Positions 9,920 to 18,582 of a stretch of 64,000 nucleotides of DNA are shown here, one piece after another. A program made the position numbers and the translations under genes. The notes beneath the pieces are model-generated. The model searched no databases. It saw nothing but the letters and a program-made list of their open reading frames with translations, and had not been told where the DNA came from. The DNA is from an uncultured Aquimarina sp. (GTDB taxonomy: Bacteria > Bacteroidota > Bacteroidia > Flavobacteriales > Flavobacteriaceae). Numbering within the stretch: the stretch's first letter is position 1; the number at the start of each line of letters is the position of its first letter. The DNA is taken from assembly GCA_947499005.1 (NCBI GenBank), contig CANMML010000017.1:19278-83277 (forward strand), written 5' to 3'.

Positions 9920-10591
9920 CTATTCATTGTTTAATAGTAGACTAATATCTTCTAGTAATTGTTGTACTTCTCCTAAATCAGTCCCGTCATAATAGCCTCG
10001 AATTCTTCTTTTTTGATCTACTAAAACAAAATTCTCGGTATGAATTAAATCATATTTAGAATAAGGTTGCACTTTAGCAACCAAATAAGATTTACGCGCT
10101 AAATCATAAATGGCTTTTTTATCACCCGTAACTAAATTCCATTTATCAATTTGCACTCCTTTTTTCTTAGCATATCGGTTCAATTGAGCCACCGTATCGA
10201 TTTCGGGAGTAACCGTATGTGAAAGCAGCAGAACTTCTTTTTGGTCTTTCAGTTTATTTTGAAGATAGCCCATATGTTGGGTCATCTTTGGGCAAATGGT
10301 TTGACAGGTTGTAAAAAAGAAATCGGCAACATAAACTTTACCAGCATATTTTTCTTCAGAAATAGTATCTCCATTCTGGTTTACAAGTAGCCAATCTTTA
10401 ACACGATGATATTTGCGAATTTCTTGTACAGTAGAATCTACCAATTCAGCATTCACTTGATTAGGCTCGTAGATAGGAAGTATTCGTTGAGGTTTCAATA
10501 ACGAATAAATCCAAGTCACAATAATCGCAGAGACGATCAATAAACCGACAGCGAATTTTTTATATGGAGCGAAGAATTTTAAAAGAGTCAT
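9920..10591 (-). CDS. SCO1/SenC family copper chaperone-like protein
   Basis: 223 residues: one N-terminal membrane anchor (about 12-32), then a thioredoxin-like domain facing the periplasm. The copper site is visible: Cys96 and Cys100 in TTCQTICPKM and His184 in LIHTENF. SCO proteins deliver copper to cytochrome c oxidase or act as thiol-disulfide oxidoreductases. No oxidase genes are adjacent. It is followed at a distance on the same strand by nothing close; the gene-free stretch 9349-9919 lies downstream. Confidence 0.93.
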   Translation of the reverse strand: MTLLKFFAPYKKFAVGLLIVSAIIVTWIYSLLKPQRILPIYEPNQVNAELVDSTVQEIRKYHRVKDWLLVNQNGDTISEEKYAGKVYVADFFFTTCQTICPKMTQHMGYLQNKLKDQKEVLLLSHTVTPEIDTVAQLNRYAKKKGVQIDKWNLVTGDKKAIYDLARKSYLVAKVQPYSKYDLIHTENFVLVDQKRRIRGYYDGTDLGEVQQLLEDISLLLNNE

Positions 10592-10713
10592 TAGTCTATA
10601 GTCATTAGATTATAGTTTGATACATTACCAAATTACTATTTAAAGCTTCTAGTGTTAGAAAATTATAAAACTTTAGTATTTGATAGTGAGATTAAATAAC
10701 TAAGGACTAACTA

Positions 10714-11199
10714 CTAAATACTAGAAACTTTTTTAGCTCCCTCAATCACCTTAATCTTCAACCCCTCTTTGTAAGCGATAATACGTTCTTGTACTTCCTC
10801 GTTTTGAGAACCGATAATTTGAGCTGCTAAAATACCAGCATTTAACGCACCATCTAAAGCAACAGTAGCTACAGGTACACCACCAGGCATTTGCAAAATC
10901 GATAATACCGAATCCCAACCATCGATCGAGTTACGAGACTTTACAGGAACTCCAATAACAGGAAGTGGAGATAAAGAAGCCACCATCCCAGGTAAGTGGG
11001 CTGCTCCACCAGCACCAGCAATGATTACATTAACACCACGTTTGTGAGCATTTTGACTGTAATCAAATAATTTTTCAGGAGTACGATGTGCAGAAACAAT
11101 ATCTACTTCAACATCAATTTTTAGTTCCTTTAAAAAATCTACAGCTTGTTGCATGATTGGCAAGTCACTTGTACTTCCCATGATAACTCCTACTTTCAT
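10714..11199 (-). CDS. purE: N5-carboxyaminoimidazole ribonucleotide mutase
   Basis: 161 residues, the normal length for class I PurE. Visible motifs: MGSTSDLPIM at the N-terminus, SAHRTPEKL (CAIR-binding loop with the conserved His) and the glycine-rich GAGGAAHLPGM. It converts N5-CAIR to CAIR in purine synthesis. purK lies 105 bases upstream on the same strand, so the two likely form a purK-purE operon. The spacer holds an inverted repeat. Confidence 0.97.
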   Translation of the reverse strand: MKVGVIMGSTSDLPIMQQAVDFLKELKIDVEVDIVSAHRTPEKLFDYSQNAHKRGVNVIIAGAGGAAHLPGMVASLSPLPVIGVPVKSRNSIDGWDSVLSILQMPGGVPVATVALDGALNAGILAAQIIGSQNEEVQERIIAYKEGLKIKVIEGAKKVSSI

Positions 11200-11208
11200 A
11201 TTTTATAG

Positions 11209-11304
11209 CTTTCGGCTGTCAGCAACGAGCTGCCAGCTTTATTTTTTTGAATTATAATTTAGAACTACTATCAAGCTTAGAGCGGGAAGCTCGTAGCCGG
11301 TAGC
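11209..11304. repeat. imperfect inverted repeat between purK and purE
   Basis: Left arm around 11209-11240 and right arm around 11273-11304 are built of related words (CAGCAACGAGCTGCCAGC against GGAAGCTCGTAGCCGG) around an AT-rich core. The same vocabulary recurs in the spacer at 36177-36264, so it is a dispersed intergenic repeat rather than a purine-specific site. Confidence 0.55.
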
Positions 11305-12462
11305 CTATTCTGAAATAACTTTTATAAACCCCTTAACTTCTCCTGCAATACGGCGCGCTTCGTTAATATTTTCATTAACAATAGTAACATGTCCCATTTT
11401 ACGGAAAGGACGTGTTTCTCGTTTCCCATAAATATGCGGCGTTACACCAGGTAGTGCCATGATTTTTTCAATATTTTCATAAGCAACTTGACCCGTATGA
11501 CCTTCTGCACCAACAAGATTTACCATCACAGCACCAGCTTTTGTAGCGGTATCACCCAAAGGTAAATCCAACACCGAACGTAAATGTTGTTCGAATTGAT
11601 TGGTATAACTTCCTTCAATACTAAAGTGTCCACTATTATGTGTACGTGGAGCTACTTCGTTCACCAATATTTCATCCTCTTGAGTTTGAAACATCTCTAC
11701 GGCTAACACCCCAACATGCTTAAAGCTTTCAGAAACTTTCTTTGCTACAGCTCTTGCTTTTGAAGCGATTTCATCATCAATCCTTGCAGGACAAATGACA
11801 TATTCCACTTGATTTGCTTCAGGATGAAATTCCATTTCCACAACTGGATATGTTTTAACTTCTCCGCTAGCATTTCGAACCACAATAACAGCTAACTCGT
11901 TTTTAAAATCAATCAAGTCCTCAGCAATACATTCTGCATCGGGAAGCTTATCAATCGCTTTTTCATCACGAATGATACTCACTCCCATTCCGTCATATCC
12001 TCCTTCAGTACATTTCCAAACAAAAGGGATTGTTACTTCTTGGTTAGTAATTGCAGCGATTAATTCGGCTTTAGTAGAAAACCTTTTAAATGCAGAAGTA
12101 GGAATTCCTTGTTCTTTATAGAAAACTTTTTGTTTTCCTTTATTCTGAATTTGTTTTAGGGTAGCAGCAGAAGGGTAAACCGTCTTTCCTTCAGTTTCCA
12201 GTTTTTCAAGAGCAGCAACATTAACAGCTTCAATTTCAAAAGTGAGAACATCGACCTGTTTTCCGAAATTGTAAACGGTATCAAAATCCATCAAATCTCC
12301 CTGCACAAATTCATTGCAGGCAATTCTACACGGTGCTTCAGGACTAGGATCTAGAACTGTTGTGGCAATATCATATTTGCGTGTTTCGTATAATAACATC
12401 TTTCCTAACTGACCACCTCCAAGAATTCCTAGTGTAAAGTCTGATGAAAAATAGTGCTGCAT
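11305..12462 (-). CDS. purK: N5-carboxyaminoimidazole ribonucleotide synthase
   Basis: 385 residues, standard PurK length. The N-terminal preATP-grasp fold starts with LGILGGGQLGKML. The ATP-grasp domain runs from about residue 100 with KCTEGGYDGMGV (ATP loop) and LVNEVAPRTHNSGHFSIEG (metal- and substrate-binding region). It carboxylates AIR to N5-CAIR using ATP and bicarbonate, feeding PurE encoded next to it. Confidence 0.97.
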   Translation of the reverse strand: MQHYFSSDFTLGILGGGQLGKMLLYETRKYDIATTVLDPSPEAPCRIACNEFVQGDLMDFDTVYNFGKQVDVLTFEIEAVNVAALEKLETEGKTVYPSAATLKQIQNKGKQKVFYKEQGIPTSAFKRFSTKAELIAAITNQEVTIPFVWKCTEGGYDGMGVSIIRDEKAIDKLPDAECIAEDLIDFKNELAVIVVRNASGEVKTYPVVEMEFHPEANQVEYVICPARIDDEIASKARAVAKKVSESFKHVGVLAVEMFQTQEDEILVNEVAPRTHNSGHFSIEGSYTNQFEQHLRSVLDLPLGDTATKAGAVMVNLVGAEGHTGQVAYENIEKIMALPGVTPHIYGKRETRPFRKMGHVTIVNENINEARRIAGEVKGFIKVISE

Positions 12463-12714
12463 TTATGTAAAAGTTTGAGGTGCAAAATTAGGTTAAATTT
12501 TGGCTATGAGCAACGGGCTTTCAACGGCTAGTTTTTCTAACGCATAAACAGGTTTAATGCAAATGGTATTCAATTATAAGAAAATCGATGCTGTGTGTTG
12601 TGAATCAGAGGCTTAAATCATATCATATTGTTGTGTAAATTCACTTGATAATAAATGATTTATACTGAATTAGATCGATTACCAATAGTCGATAGCTGAT
12701 AGCCCATAAATACT

Positions 12715-12722
12715 TATATTTG
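12715..12722 (+). promoter_or_regulatory. -7 box of the adk promoter
   Basis: TATATTTG matches the Bacteroidota -7 consensus TAnnTTTG exactly. It sits 28 bases before the adk ATG, giving a predicted start site near 12729. No clear TTTG is seen at the -33 position. Confidence 0.6.
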
Positions 12723-12749
12723 CATCTTTGAAATTAAACAAAGATTACT

Positions 12750-13322
12750 ATGATTAACCTAGTACTATTCGGACCTCCAGGTGCAGGAAAGGGAACACAA
12801 GCTGAGTTTTTAAAAGAAAAATATGAATTGGTACACATTTCGACAGGAGATGTTTTTCGTTTCAATATTAAAAATGCAACAGAACTTGGTGTACTAGCAA
12901 AATCATTCATTGATAAAGGGCAATTAGTACCAGACGAGGTAACAATTAATATGTTGAATGCCGAGGTTGAAAAAAATCCACAAGCAAAAGGATTTATTTT
13001 TGATGGATTTCCTCGTACTTCAGCTCAAGCAGATGCTTTAGGAGAACTATTATCCTCTAAAGGAACGGACGTAAGTGCTATGGTGGCATTAGAAGTTGAA
13101 GATGAGGTTTTAGTAAAGCGTTTATTAGAAAGAGGGAAAACATCAGGACGTGCAGACGATGCTGATGAGGGAGTAATTAGAAATAGAATTGCGGTATATT
13201 ATAAAGAAACTGCGATCTTAAAAGATTATTACCAAGCGAAAGATAAATATTACGGAGTAGACGGTGTTGGAAGTATCGCCGAAATTACGGAACGTATTAG
13301 TGAAGTGATAGATCAGCTGTAA
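12750..13322 (+). CDS. adk: adenylate kinase
   Basis: 190 residues, the short form that lacks the zinc/LID insertion of long adenylate kinases. Visible motifs: P-loop GPPGAGKGTQ (residues 8-17), HISTGDVFR (AMP-binding), DGFPRT, and the LID arginine region ERGKTSGRADDADE. It catalyses AMP + ATP = 2 ADP in the cytoplasm. A TAnnTTTG box lies just upstream and obg follows after a 115-base spacer that contains a hairpin. Confidence 0.98.
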   Translation: MINLVLFGPPGAGKGTQAEFLKEKYELVHISTGDVFRFNIKNATELGVLAKSFIDKGQLVPDEVTINMLNAEVEKNPQAKGFIFDGFPRTSAQADALGELLSSKGTDVSAMVALEVEDEVLVKRLLERGKTSGRADDADEGVIRNRIAVYYKETAILKDYYQAKDKYYGVDGVGSIAEITERISEVIDQL

Positions 13323-13351
13323 GCTGAATTCAAGATTTAAGATTCAATATT

Positions 13352-13382
13352 CAAGGTTCAGAATTTTAAATTTTGAACCTTG
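13352..13382. terminator. hairpin between adk and obg
   Basis: Arms CAAGGTTCA (13352-13360) and TGAACCTTG (13374-13382) are a perfect 9-bp pair around an AT-rich loop. There is no pronounced T-run. The flanking bases are low-complexity repeats of the kind found in several spacers of this window. Confidence 0.4.
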
Positions 13383-13437
13383 TTCTATTAATAAATAATT
13401 GCCGATAGCTGATAGCTGACGGCTCAAAGCCCTTGTA

Positions 13438-14433
13438 ATGACAGAAGGAAATTTTGTAGACTACGTAAAATTGCACCTCTTCTCTGGGAATGGAGGTAAA
13501 GGTTCTGTGCATTTGCATAGGGAAAAGTATATCGATAAAGGTGGCCCTGATGGTGGAGATGGTGGTCGTGGAGGTCATATCGTTTTACGTGCGAATTCGA
13601 ACTTATGGACGTTGTTTCATTTAAAAATGAAGCGACATGTTAAGGCAGGACATGGAGCACACGGAGGTTCTTCTCGTAGTACAGGAGCTGATGGTGAAGA
13701 TATGTATATTGATGTACCTTTAGGAACTGTGGTTCGTGATACGGAAACAGAAGAAATACTATATGAGCTTACCGAAAACGGTCAAGAAATTATCATTGCT
13801 GAAGGTGGTAAAGGAGGAAGAGGTAACTGGCATTTTAAAAGTTCTACCAACCAAACACCAAGATATGCACAACCAGGTATTCCAGGGTGTCAAGTAGATG
13901 TTACTTTAGAATTAAAAGTATTAGCCGATGTTGGTTTAGTAGGATTCCCAAATGCAGGAAAATCGACTTTGTTATCGGTATTGACAGCTGCAAAGCCAAA
14001 AATTGCAGATTATGAATTTACTACACTAAAGCCTAACCTTGGAATTGTAAAATACAGAGATTTTAGAACTTTTGTGATGGCAGATATTCCTGGTATCATA
14101 GAGGGAGCTGCTGAAGGAAAAGGGATTGGACATCGTTTCTTAAGGCATATCGAACGAAACTCTACCTTATTGTTTTTGATCCCTGCAGATGCCGATGATA
14201 TTGTAAAGCAATACTATATTTTATTAGACGAATTACGTCGATACAATCCCGAGATGTTGGATAAGCAGCGATTTATTGCTGTTTCTAAATCCGATATGTT
14301 AGATGATGAATTGAAAGAAGAAATTTCTGCAGAGATCGATGAAGGTATTGGACTTCCATTCCTATTTATCTCATCAGTAGCTCAACAAGGGTTAACCGAA
14401 TTGAAAGACAAGCTTTGGGCAATGCTTCAATAA
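13438..14433 (+). CDS. obg: Obg family GTPase (CgtA)
   Basis: 331 residues. The glycine-rich Obg fold spans about residues 5-158 ([22 protein letters not shown]). The G domain follows with G1 [10 protein letters not shown]3 DIPGIIEGA and G4 SKSD. The protein ends soon after the G domain, as usual in this phylum. Obg is a ribosome-associated GTPase involved in 50S maturation and stress signalling. It lies downstream of adk on the same strand. Confidence 0.97.
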   Translation: MTEGNFVDYVKLHLFSGNGGKGSVHLHREKYIDKGGPDGGDGGRGGHIVLRANSNLWTLFHLKMKRHVKAGHGAHGGSSRSTGADGEDMYIDVPLGTVVRDTETEEILYELTENGQEIIIAEGGKGGRGNWHFKSSTNQTPRYAQPGIPGCQVDVTLELKVLADVGLVGFPNAGKSTLLSVLTAAKPKIADYEFTTLKPNLGIVKYRDFRTFVMADIPGIIEGAAEGKGIGHRFLRHIERNSTLLFLIPADADDIVKQYYILLDELRRYNPEMLDKQRFIAVSKSDMLDDELKEEISAEIDEGIGLPFLFISSVAQQGLTELKDKLWAMLQ

Positions 14434-14447
14434 TCTAAAATACGTAG

Positions 14448-14495
14448 AAACAAGAATCAAGATTTAACACATTGATAAAGCCTTGATTCTTGTTT
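14448..14495 (+). terminator. terminator-like hairpin after obg
   Basis: A perfect 14-bp stem (14448-14461 with 14482-14495) with a 20-base loop, ending in a short T-run, 15 bases after the obg stop. Confidence 0.65.
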
Positions 14496-14610
14496 TAATA
14501 CTTCTGGTATCATTTTAGTTCATACTACGCACTTATTGAATTACAAAGATATATACTCTTTTTGTGCTGTTTTGAAATAATTCCTCTTCTGTATCTGTTA
14601 ACTACCTTTC

Positions 14611-15018
14611 TTAGTTTAAATTATGTTTTTTTATCAGATGATCAACACTGATTTTTCCACTTCCAGTGAAGAAGAAACAAGCAAATAATAAGAGTAAATA
14701 AAATGATTCATTTGTGATTTTCCCTCCAAGCATAATAAATGTGATAACAGACATGGTTATCATAAGTGGGATTGTAGATAAACGAGTTAAAAAACCGATA
14801 GAGAGAAATAAACCAAAAGTAAGTTCTGATATTTTTCCTAAATAAACCATTATTTTAGGGAATGGCATTCCAACATCATTTAACCATTCTACATATCCTG
14901 CTATTTGTTTTGGGTCCGTGATTTCTAAACCATAGTACATAATGATTCCACCAGTTATTATTCTTATGGTATCAAGTCCTTGATAAAATGTCCCATGTGA
15001 TAGTGATTTTTGTATCAT
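14611..15018 (-). CDS. DoxX family membrane protein
   Basis: 135 residues with four predicted membrane helices, as in DoxX/DoxD-type proteins (for example GLDTIRIITGGIIMYYGLEI, GKISELTFGLFLSIGFL, TIPLMITMSVITFIMLGG, SFYLLLLFACFFF). The family is loosely linked to redox and thiosulfate metabolism, but the function here is not predictable. It is transcribed divergently from a membrane-bound regulator at 15100, with only 81 bases between starts, so it is a candidate target of that regulator. Confidence 0.85.
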   Translation of the reverse strand: MIQKSLSHGTFYQGLDTIRIITGGIIMYYGLEITDPKQIAGYVEWLNDVGMPFPKIMVYLGKISELTFGLFLSIGFLTRLSTIPLMITMSVITFIMLGGKITNESFYLLLLFACFFFTGSGKISVDHLIKKHNLN

Positions 15019-15047
15019 ATTTCTTTAATTTAATTTATGATCGAAAA

Positions 15048-15074
15048 GTACTAGCATGCTTTATTTATGTACTA
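15048..15074. promoter_or_regulatory. candidate operator: two GTACTA direct repeats
   Basis: GTACTA occurs at 15048-15053 and 15069-15074, 21 bases (two helical turns) apart, in the short divergent spacer between the doxX-like gene and the regulator gene. OmpR/PhoB-type winged helices usually bind such direct repeats. This is inference only. Confidence 0.3.
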
Positions 15075-15099
15075 AAAGGATTTGTAAAAAAAGATTAAA

Positions 15100-15981
15100 A
15101 TGAATGTAAAAAAAGAATTTAATGCTTTTAGTTTGTTGATAATAATTGCTTTGTGTTTTGGAGTGTTGTTTGTATATCTTCTTGTCGATTTCTTCAAGCC
15201 AGTAGAAATATATAACCCAGAGTTAAAAGAAAAGCAATCTCAATTAGTAGTAAGATCAATAGGAGATGCATTGTTACATTCGTTGGGAAATGATTACGAA
15301 CCTCTTCTACCCGTTAAAAAAGTTGATTCAGCAACTTATAGATTAGCATTTACTTCTCCCTTGATAATAAAACCAGATACTTTAGTGAAAATAGCTCTAA
15401 AGCATATAAATACGAGTTTGTCTAATCAATCTATTATTCATGTTTTAGATGCAAAAACTCAAGAAATTGTATATGGTTTTGAAATCAATCATTTTACAGA
15501 ACATAAAATTCCCTGTTTAGGAAGAGTGCTCCCAAAATCTGATTATTTAGTAGATGTAAGTTTTTATAAGACTCATAAAGTCTCATCAAGAAGTGTAGTT
15601 TATAGTGCATTCATAATCTTCATCTTATTTCTAGTAATTATAGCTGTCTTTCTTTTTCTTAAGAGAAATAAATTAAATGATTTGGACAATGTGAATACGA
15701 TTAAAGGAATGAGAATTATATCAAATCTCAACCAGATAGCCTTTAATAATAACATTGTACAGTTAACAGAAAAAGAAATGCAAATTTTTGAAATTCTTTT
15801 TAGAGAAGAAGGTAAACTCGTCACTAGAGAATACTTAACAAATGAGGTTTGGTTTAAGAAGGGGGTGATTACAGCTAGAAGTTTGGATATGTATATCTCT
15901 AGGTTAAGAAAAAAAATGAAAAAGATTTCAGGATCTAAAATTATCAATCATCACGGGAAAGGATATGTTTTAGAAATTTAG
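15100..15981 (+). CDS. membrane-bound OmpR/PhoB-type winged-helix regulator
   Basis: 293 residues with an unusual layout. A membrane helix (about 11-30) is followed by a periplasmic sensor region (31-165), a second helix (167-188), and a cytoplasmic winged-helix DNA-binding domain at the C-terminus (about 210-293). The last domain shows LTEKEMQIFEIL, the recognition-helix region ITARSLDMYISRLRKKMKK and the wing GKGYVL. ToxR/CadC proteins carry the same kind of domain at the N-terminus, so the order is reversed here. The signal is unknown. Divergent neighbour: DoxX-like protein. Confidence 0.85.
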   Translation: MNVKKEFNAFSLLIIIALCFGVLFVYLLVDFFKPVEIYNPELKEKQSQLVVRSIGDALLHSLGNDYEPLLPVKKVDSATYRLAFTSPLIIKPDTLVKIALKHINTSLSNQSIIHVLDAKTQEIVYGFEINHFTEHKIPCLGRVLPKSDYLVDVSFYKTHKVSSRSVVYSAFIIFILFLVIIAVFLFLKRNKLNDLDNVNTIKGMRIISNLNQIAFNNNIVQLTEKEMQIFEILFREEGKLVTREYLTNEVWFKKGVITARSLDMYISRLRKKMKKISGSKIINHHGKGYVLEI

Positions 15982-16017
15982 TAGGTTTTATATTATGAAT
16001 TGCTGCATACTAATCTC

Positions 16018-16025
16018 TATCTTTG
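16018..16025 (+). promoter_or_regulatory. -7 box of the feoAB promoter
   Basis: TATCTTTG matches TAnnTTTG exactly. It overlaps a possible upstream TTG codon (16023), which argues that translation of feoA starts at the next in-frame TTG (16050) instead. A TTG at 16000-16002 is only 15 bases upstream, short for a -33 element. Confidence 0.6.
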
Positions 16026-16049
16026 CTATTTCAAATAAATCTAAATAAA

Positions 16050-16277
16050 TTGATAGTTTCTTTAGCAGATTTAAAACAAGGGCAGAAGGGAAAGATTGTA
16101 TCATTGATTACAAATAATATTCCACTAAAATTATTAGAAATGGGTTGCTTGCCAGGTAATGATGTTACATTGTTGCACACAGCTCCTTTTCAGTGCCCTA
16201 TGTACTTAGATGTCAATGGATCTCATTTGGCCATTCGTCGAGAGGTAGCTAGAGAAATTGAAGTAGAAATTCAGTAG
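16050..16277 (+). CDS. feoA: ferrous iron transport protein A
   Basis: 75 residues, the normal FeoA length. It is an SH3-like fold: SLADLKQGQKGKIVSLI, then LLEMGCLPGNDVTLLHTAP, then LDVNGSHLAIRREVAREIEVE. There is no ATG at the N-terminus. I chose TTG 16050 over TTG 16023 because a -7 promoter box lies at 16018-16025 and because 16050 gives the usual FeoA N-terminus. FeoA assists FeoB in Fe(II) uptake. feoB starts 15 bases downstream. Confidence 0.9.
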   Translation: MIVSLADLKQGQKGKIVSLITNNIPLKLLEMGCLPGNDVTLLHTAPFQCPMYLDVNGSHLAIRREVAREIEVEIQ

Positions 16278-16292
16278 TTTTTTCGAGTTCTT

Positions 16293-18389
16293 ATGGCAAA
16301 GCATATCAATGTATCATTAATCGGGAACCCAAATACAGGAAAAACTTCCGTTTTTAACTTACTAACCGGTTTAAACCAACAAGTTGGGAATTACCCAGGA
16401 ATAACAGTTGAAAGAAAATCAGGAGTGTGTAAGCTTCCAAGAGGAGTTAAAGCACATATTATAGACCTTCCAGGAACGTACAGCCTAAATGCTTCTTCAC
16501 TAGATGAAAACGTAGTAATTGAAGTACTGCTAAATAAAAAAGATAAAGACTATCCAGATGTAGCTGTTGTAGTAAGTGATGTAGAAAACCTGAAGAGGAA
16601 TCTACTGTTATTTACACAAATTAAAGACTTAGGAATCCCTACCATTTTAGCCATCAATATGGCAGACCAAATGGAGCGAAAAGGGATTTCATTAGATATC
16701 CCAGAATTAGAAAAGCGGCTCAATACAAAAATTGTATTGATGAGTGCTCGTAAAAAGAAAGGGGTTGAAGAGTTAAAGCAATGTATAGCCGAATATAAAA
16801 AAGTACCAGTAGGTTCATGCGTAGATATATTTACAATTGACCCTCCTTATTTTGAAAAACTACAGAAAGCTTTTCCAAAGCAATCACTATACAAATTATG
16901 GTTAGTAATTACGCAAGATGTCAATTTTGCGAATATCAATCGTAATACGATACAAGATGCTTCAGAATTTCATACCAAAAAGAAAAGCGAATTAAAGCGT
17001 CTTCAGCAGAAAGAAACGATTAAGCGATTTCAGTTTATCAATGATACCTTAAAGGAAACACAAATAATTGATTTAGCGCAAGCCAAAGGTTTTAGAGCAC
17101 AATTAGACAAAATATTGATTCATAAAGTTTGGGGGTACGTGATCTTTTTTGCTATTCTATTATTTATTTTTCAAGCAATCTATGATTGGTCAGGGTATCC
17201 TGCTGATTTAATAGATAGCGCATTTGCTTGGTTGGGAGAGAAAGTGAAAAGTATAATGCCTTCAGGAGCTTTAACTGATTTATTATCGGAAGGAGTGATT
17301 CCAGGAATTGCCGGAATAGCAATATTTATCCCTCAAATTGCATTTTTATTCTTGTTCATATCCATTTTAGAAGAAAGTGGTTATATGAGTCGCGTGGTAT
17401 TTTTGATGGATCGAATCATGAGGCGTTTTGGCTTAAGTGGAAAAAGTATTGTTCCTTTAATTTCAGGAACAGCTTGTGCGATTCCTGCAGTTATGGCAAC
17501 ACGAAACATAGAAGATTGGAAACAGCGTTTGATTACCATTTTAGTAGTTCCATTTACAACTTGTTCTGCGCGTTTGCCTGTGTATTTGATTATCATTTCG
17601 TTGATTATTCCAGATGAAAGAGTGGCATGGATATTTGGATATCAAAGTTTAACATTAATGCTATTGTATTTAATAGGTTTTGTAGCAGCTTTGGGATCTT
17701 CTTGGCTATTAAGTAAGTATCTTAAAATGCCTTCCAGTAATCTTTTTGTAGTAGAAATGCCTAATTACAAAGTGCCGTTATGGAAAAATGTCATTATTAA
17801 TGTATACGAGAAAACAAAAGACTTTGTAACAGAGGCCGGTAAAATAATATTAGCGATTTCTGTAGTATTATGGATGCTGGCAAGTTATGGTTCTGGAGAA
17901 CAGTTTAATAACGCAGCAGAGATAGTAACAGAAGCAAATCCAGGCGTCGCCGGAAAAACACTAGAAAATAAAATAGAGAGTCACAAATTAGAGCATTCAT
18001 ATATAGGGTATGCAGGGAAATTTATCGAACCCGCAGTAGCTCCATTAGGATATGATTGGAAGATAGGGATTGCCTTAATTAGTTCTTTTGCAGCTAGAGA
18101 AGTTTTTGTCGGAACCTTAGCAACTATTTTTAGTGTAGGTAATGAAGCGGAAACCACGATAAAAAATAGACTACTTACAGAAGTAAACCCTAAAACAGGT
18201 AAGTACCTCTTTAATTTTGCGACTGGTATATCACTACTGTTGTTTTATGCATTTGCAATGCAATGTATGAGTACTATTGCTATTGTAAAACGAGAAACCA
18301 ATGGTTGGAAATGGCCGATCATTCAAACCGTTTTCATGAGTGGATTGGCTTATGTTTCAGCATTAATTGCTTACCAAGTTTTGATTTAG
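16293..18389 (+). CDS. feoB: ferrous iron transporter B
   Basis: 698 residues. N-terminal cytoplasmic G domain with G1 GNPNTGKTS (residues 11-19), switch region GNYPGITVE, G3 DLPGTYSL and G4 NMAD, followed by the helical spacer domain. From about residue 280 come the membrane helices with the two Gate domains; conserved segments include SGTACAIPAVMATR and SFAAREVFVGTLATIF. It takes up Fe(II) across the inner membrane. It lies between feoA and a small Cys-rich membrane protein gene. Confidence 0.97.
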   Translation: MAKHINVSLIGNPNTGKTSVFNLLTGLNQQVGNYPGITVERKSGVCKLPRGVKAHIIDLPGTYSLNASSLDENVVIEVLLNKKDKDYPDVAVVVSDVENLKRNLLLFTQIKDLGIPTILAINMADQMERKGISLDIPELEKRLNTKIVLMSARKKKGVEELKQCIAEYKKVPVGSCVDIFTIDPPYFEKLQKAFPKQSLYKLWLVITQDVNFANINRNTIQDASEFHTKKKSELKRLQQKETIKRFQFINDTLKETQIIDLAQAKGFRAQLDKILIHKVWGYVIFFAILLFIFQAIYDWSGYPADLIDSAFAWLGEKVKSIMPSGALTDLLSEGVIPGIAGIAIFIPQIAFLFLFISILEESGYMSRVVFLMDRIMRRFGLSGKSIVPLISGTACAIPAVMATRNIEDWKQRLITILVVPFTTCSARLPVYLIIISLIIPDERVAWIFGYQSLTLMLLYLIGFVAALGSSWLLSKYLKMPSSNLFVVEMPNYKVPLWKNVIINVYEKTKDFVTEAGKIILAISVVLWMLASYGSGEQFNNAAEIVTEANPGVAGKTLENKIESHKLEHSYIGYAGKFIEPAVAPLGYDWKIGIALISSFAAREVFVGTLATIFSVGNEAETTIKNRLLTEVNPKTGKYLFNFATGISLLLFYAFAMQCMSTIAIVKRETNGWKWPIIQTVFMSGLAYVSALIAYQVLI

Positions 18390-18399
18390 AAATAAAATT

Positions 18400-18537
18400 A
18401 TGAATGACCTTATACAACATATTGCTGTTTTCCTTCTACTAGGGTATTCATTGTATTTCTTATGGAATAAATTCTTAAGGAAAAATAAAAAGGCAACAAC
18501 CAAAGGTTGCGGGTCAGGTTCTTGCGGTTGTCCATAA
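18400..18537 (+). CDS. FeoB-associated Cys-rich membrane protein, 45 aa
   Basis: A short gene 10 bases after feoB. The 45-residue product has one membrane helix (about residues 6-24), a basic stretch (RKNKKATTK) and a C-terminal tail GCGSGSCGCP with Cys37, Cys42 and Cys44. This is the layout of FeoB-associated Cys-rich proteins, which may bind iron or take the place of FeoC. The position completes a feoA-feoB-small-protein operon. Confidence 0.9.
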   Translation: MNDLIQHIAVFLLLGYSLYFLWNKFLRKNKKATTKGCGSGSCGCP

Positions 18538-18582
18538 ATTTTACACTCGATTTTTGTACATTATACCTCTAAAATAAATTGT

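Noticed and set aside
15600..15947. Antisense frame within the winged-helix regulator gene
   Set aside because: It is a shadow of the real gene, with low-complexity Ile/Leu/Phe content and no independent motif; the same holds for other antisense frames inside feoB, der, lysS and susC.
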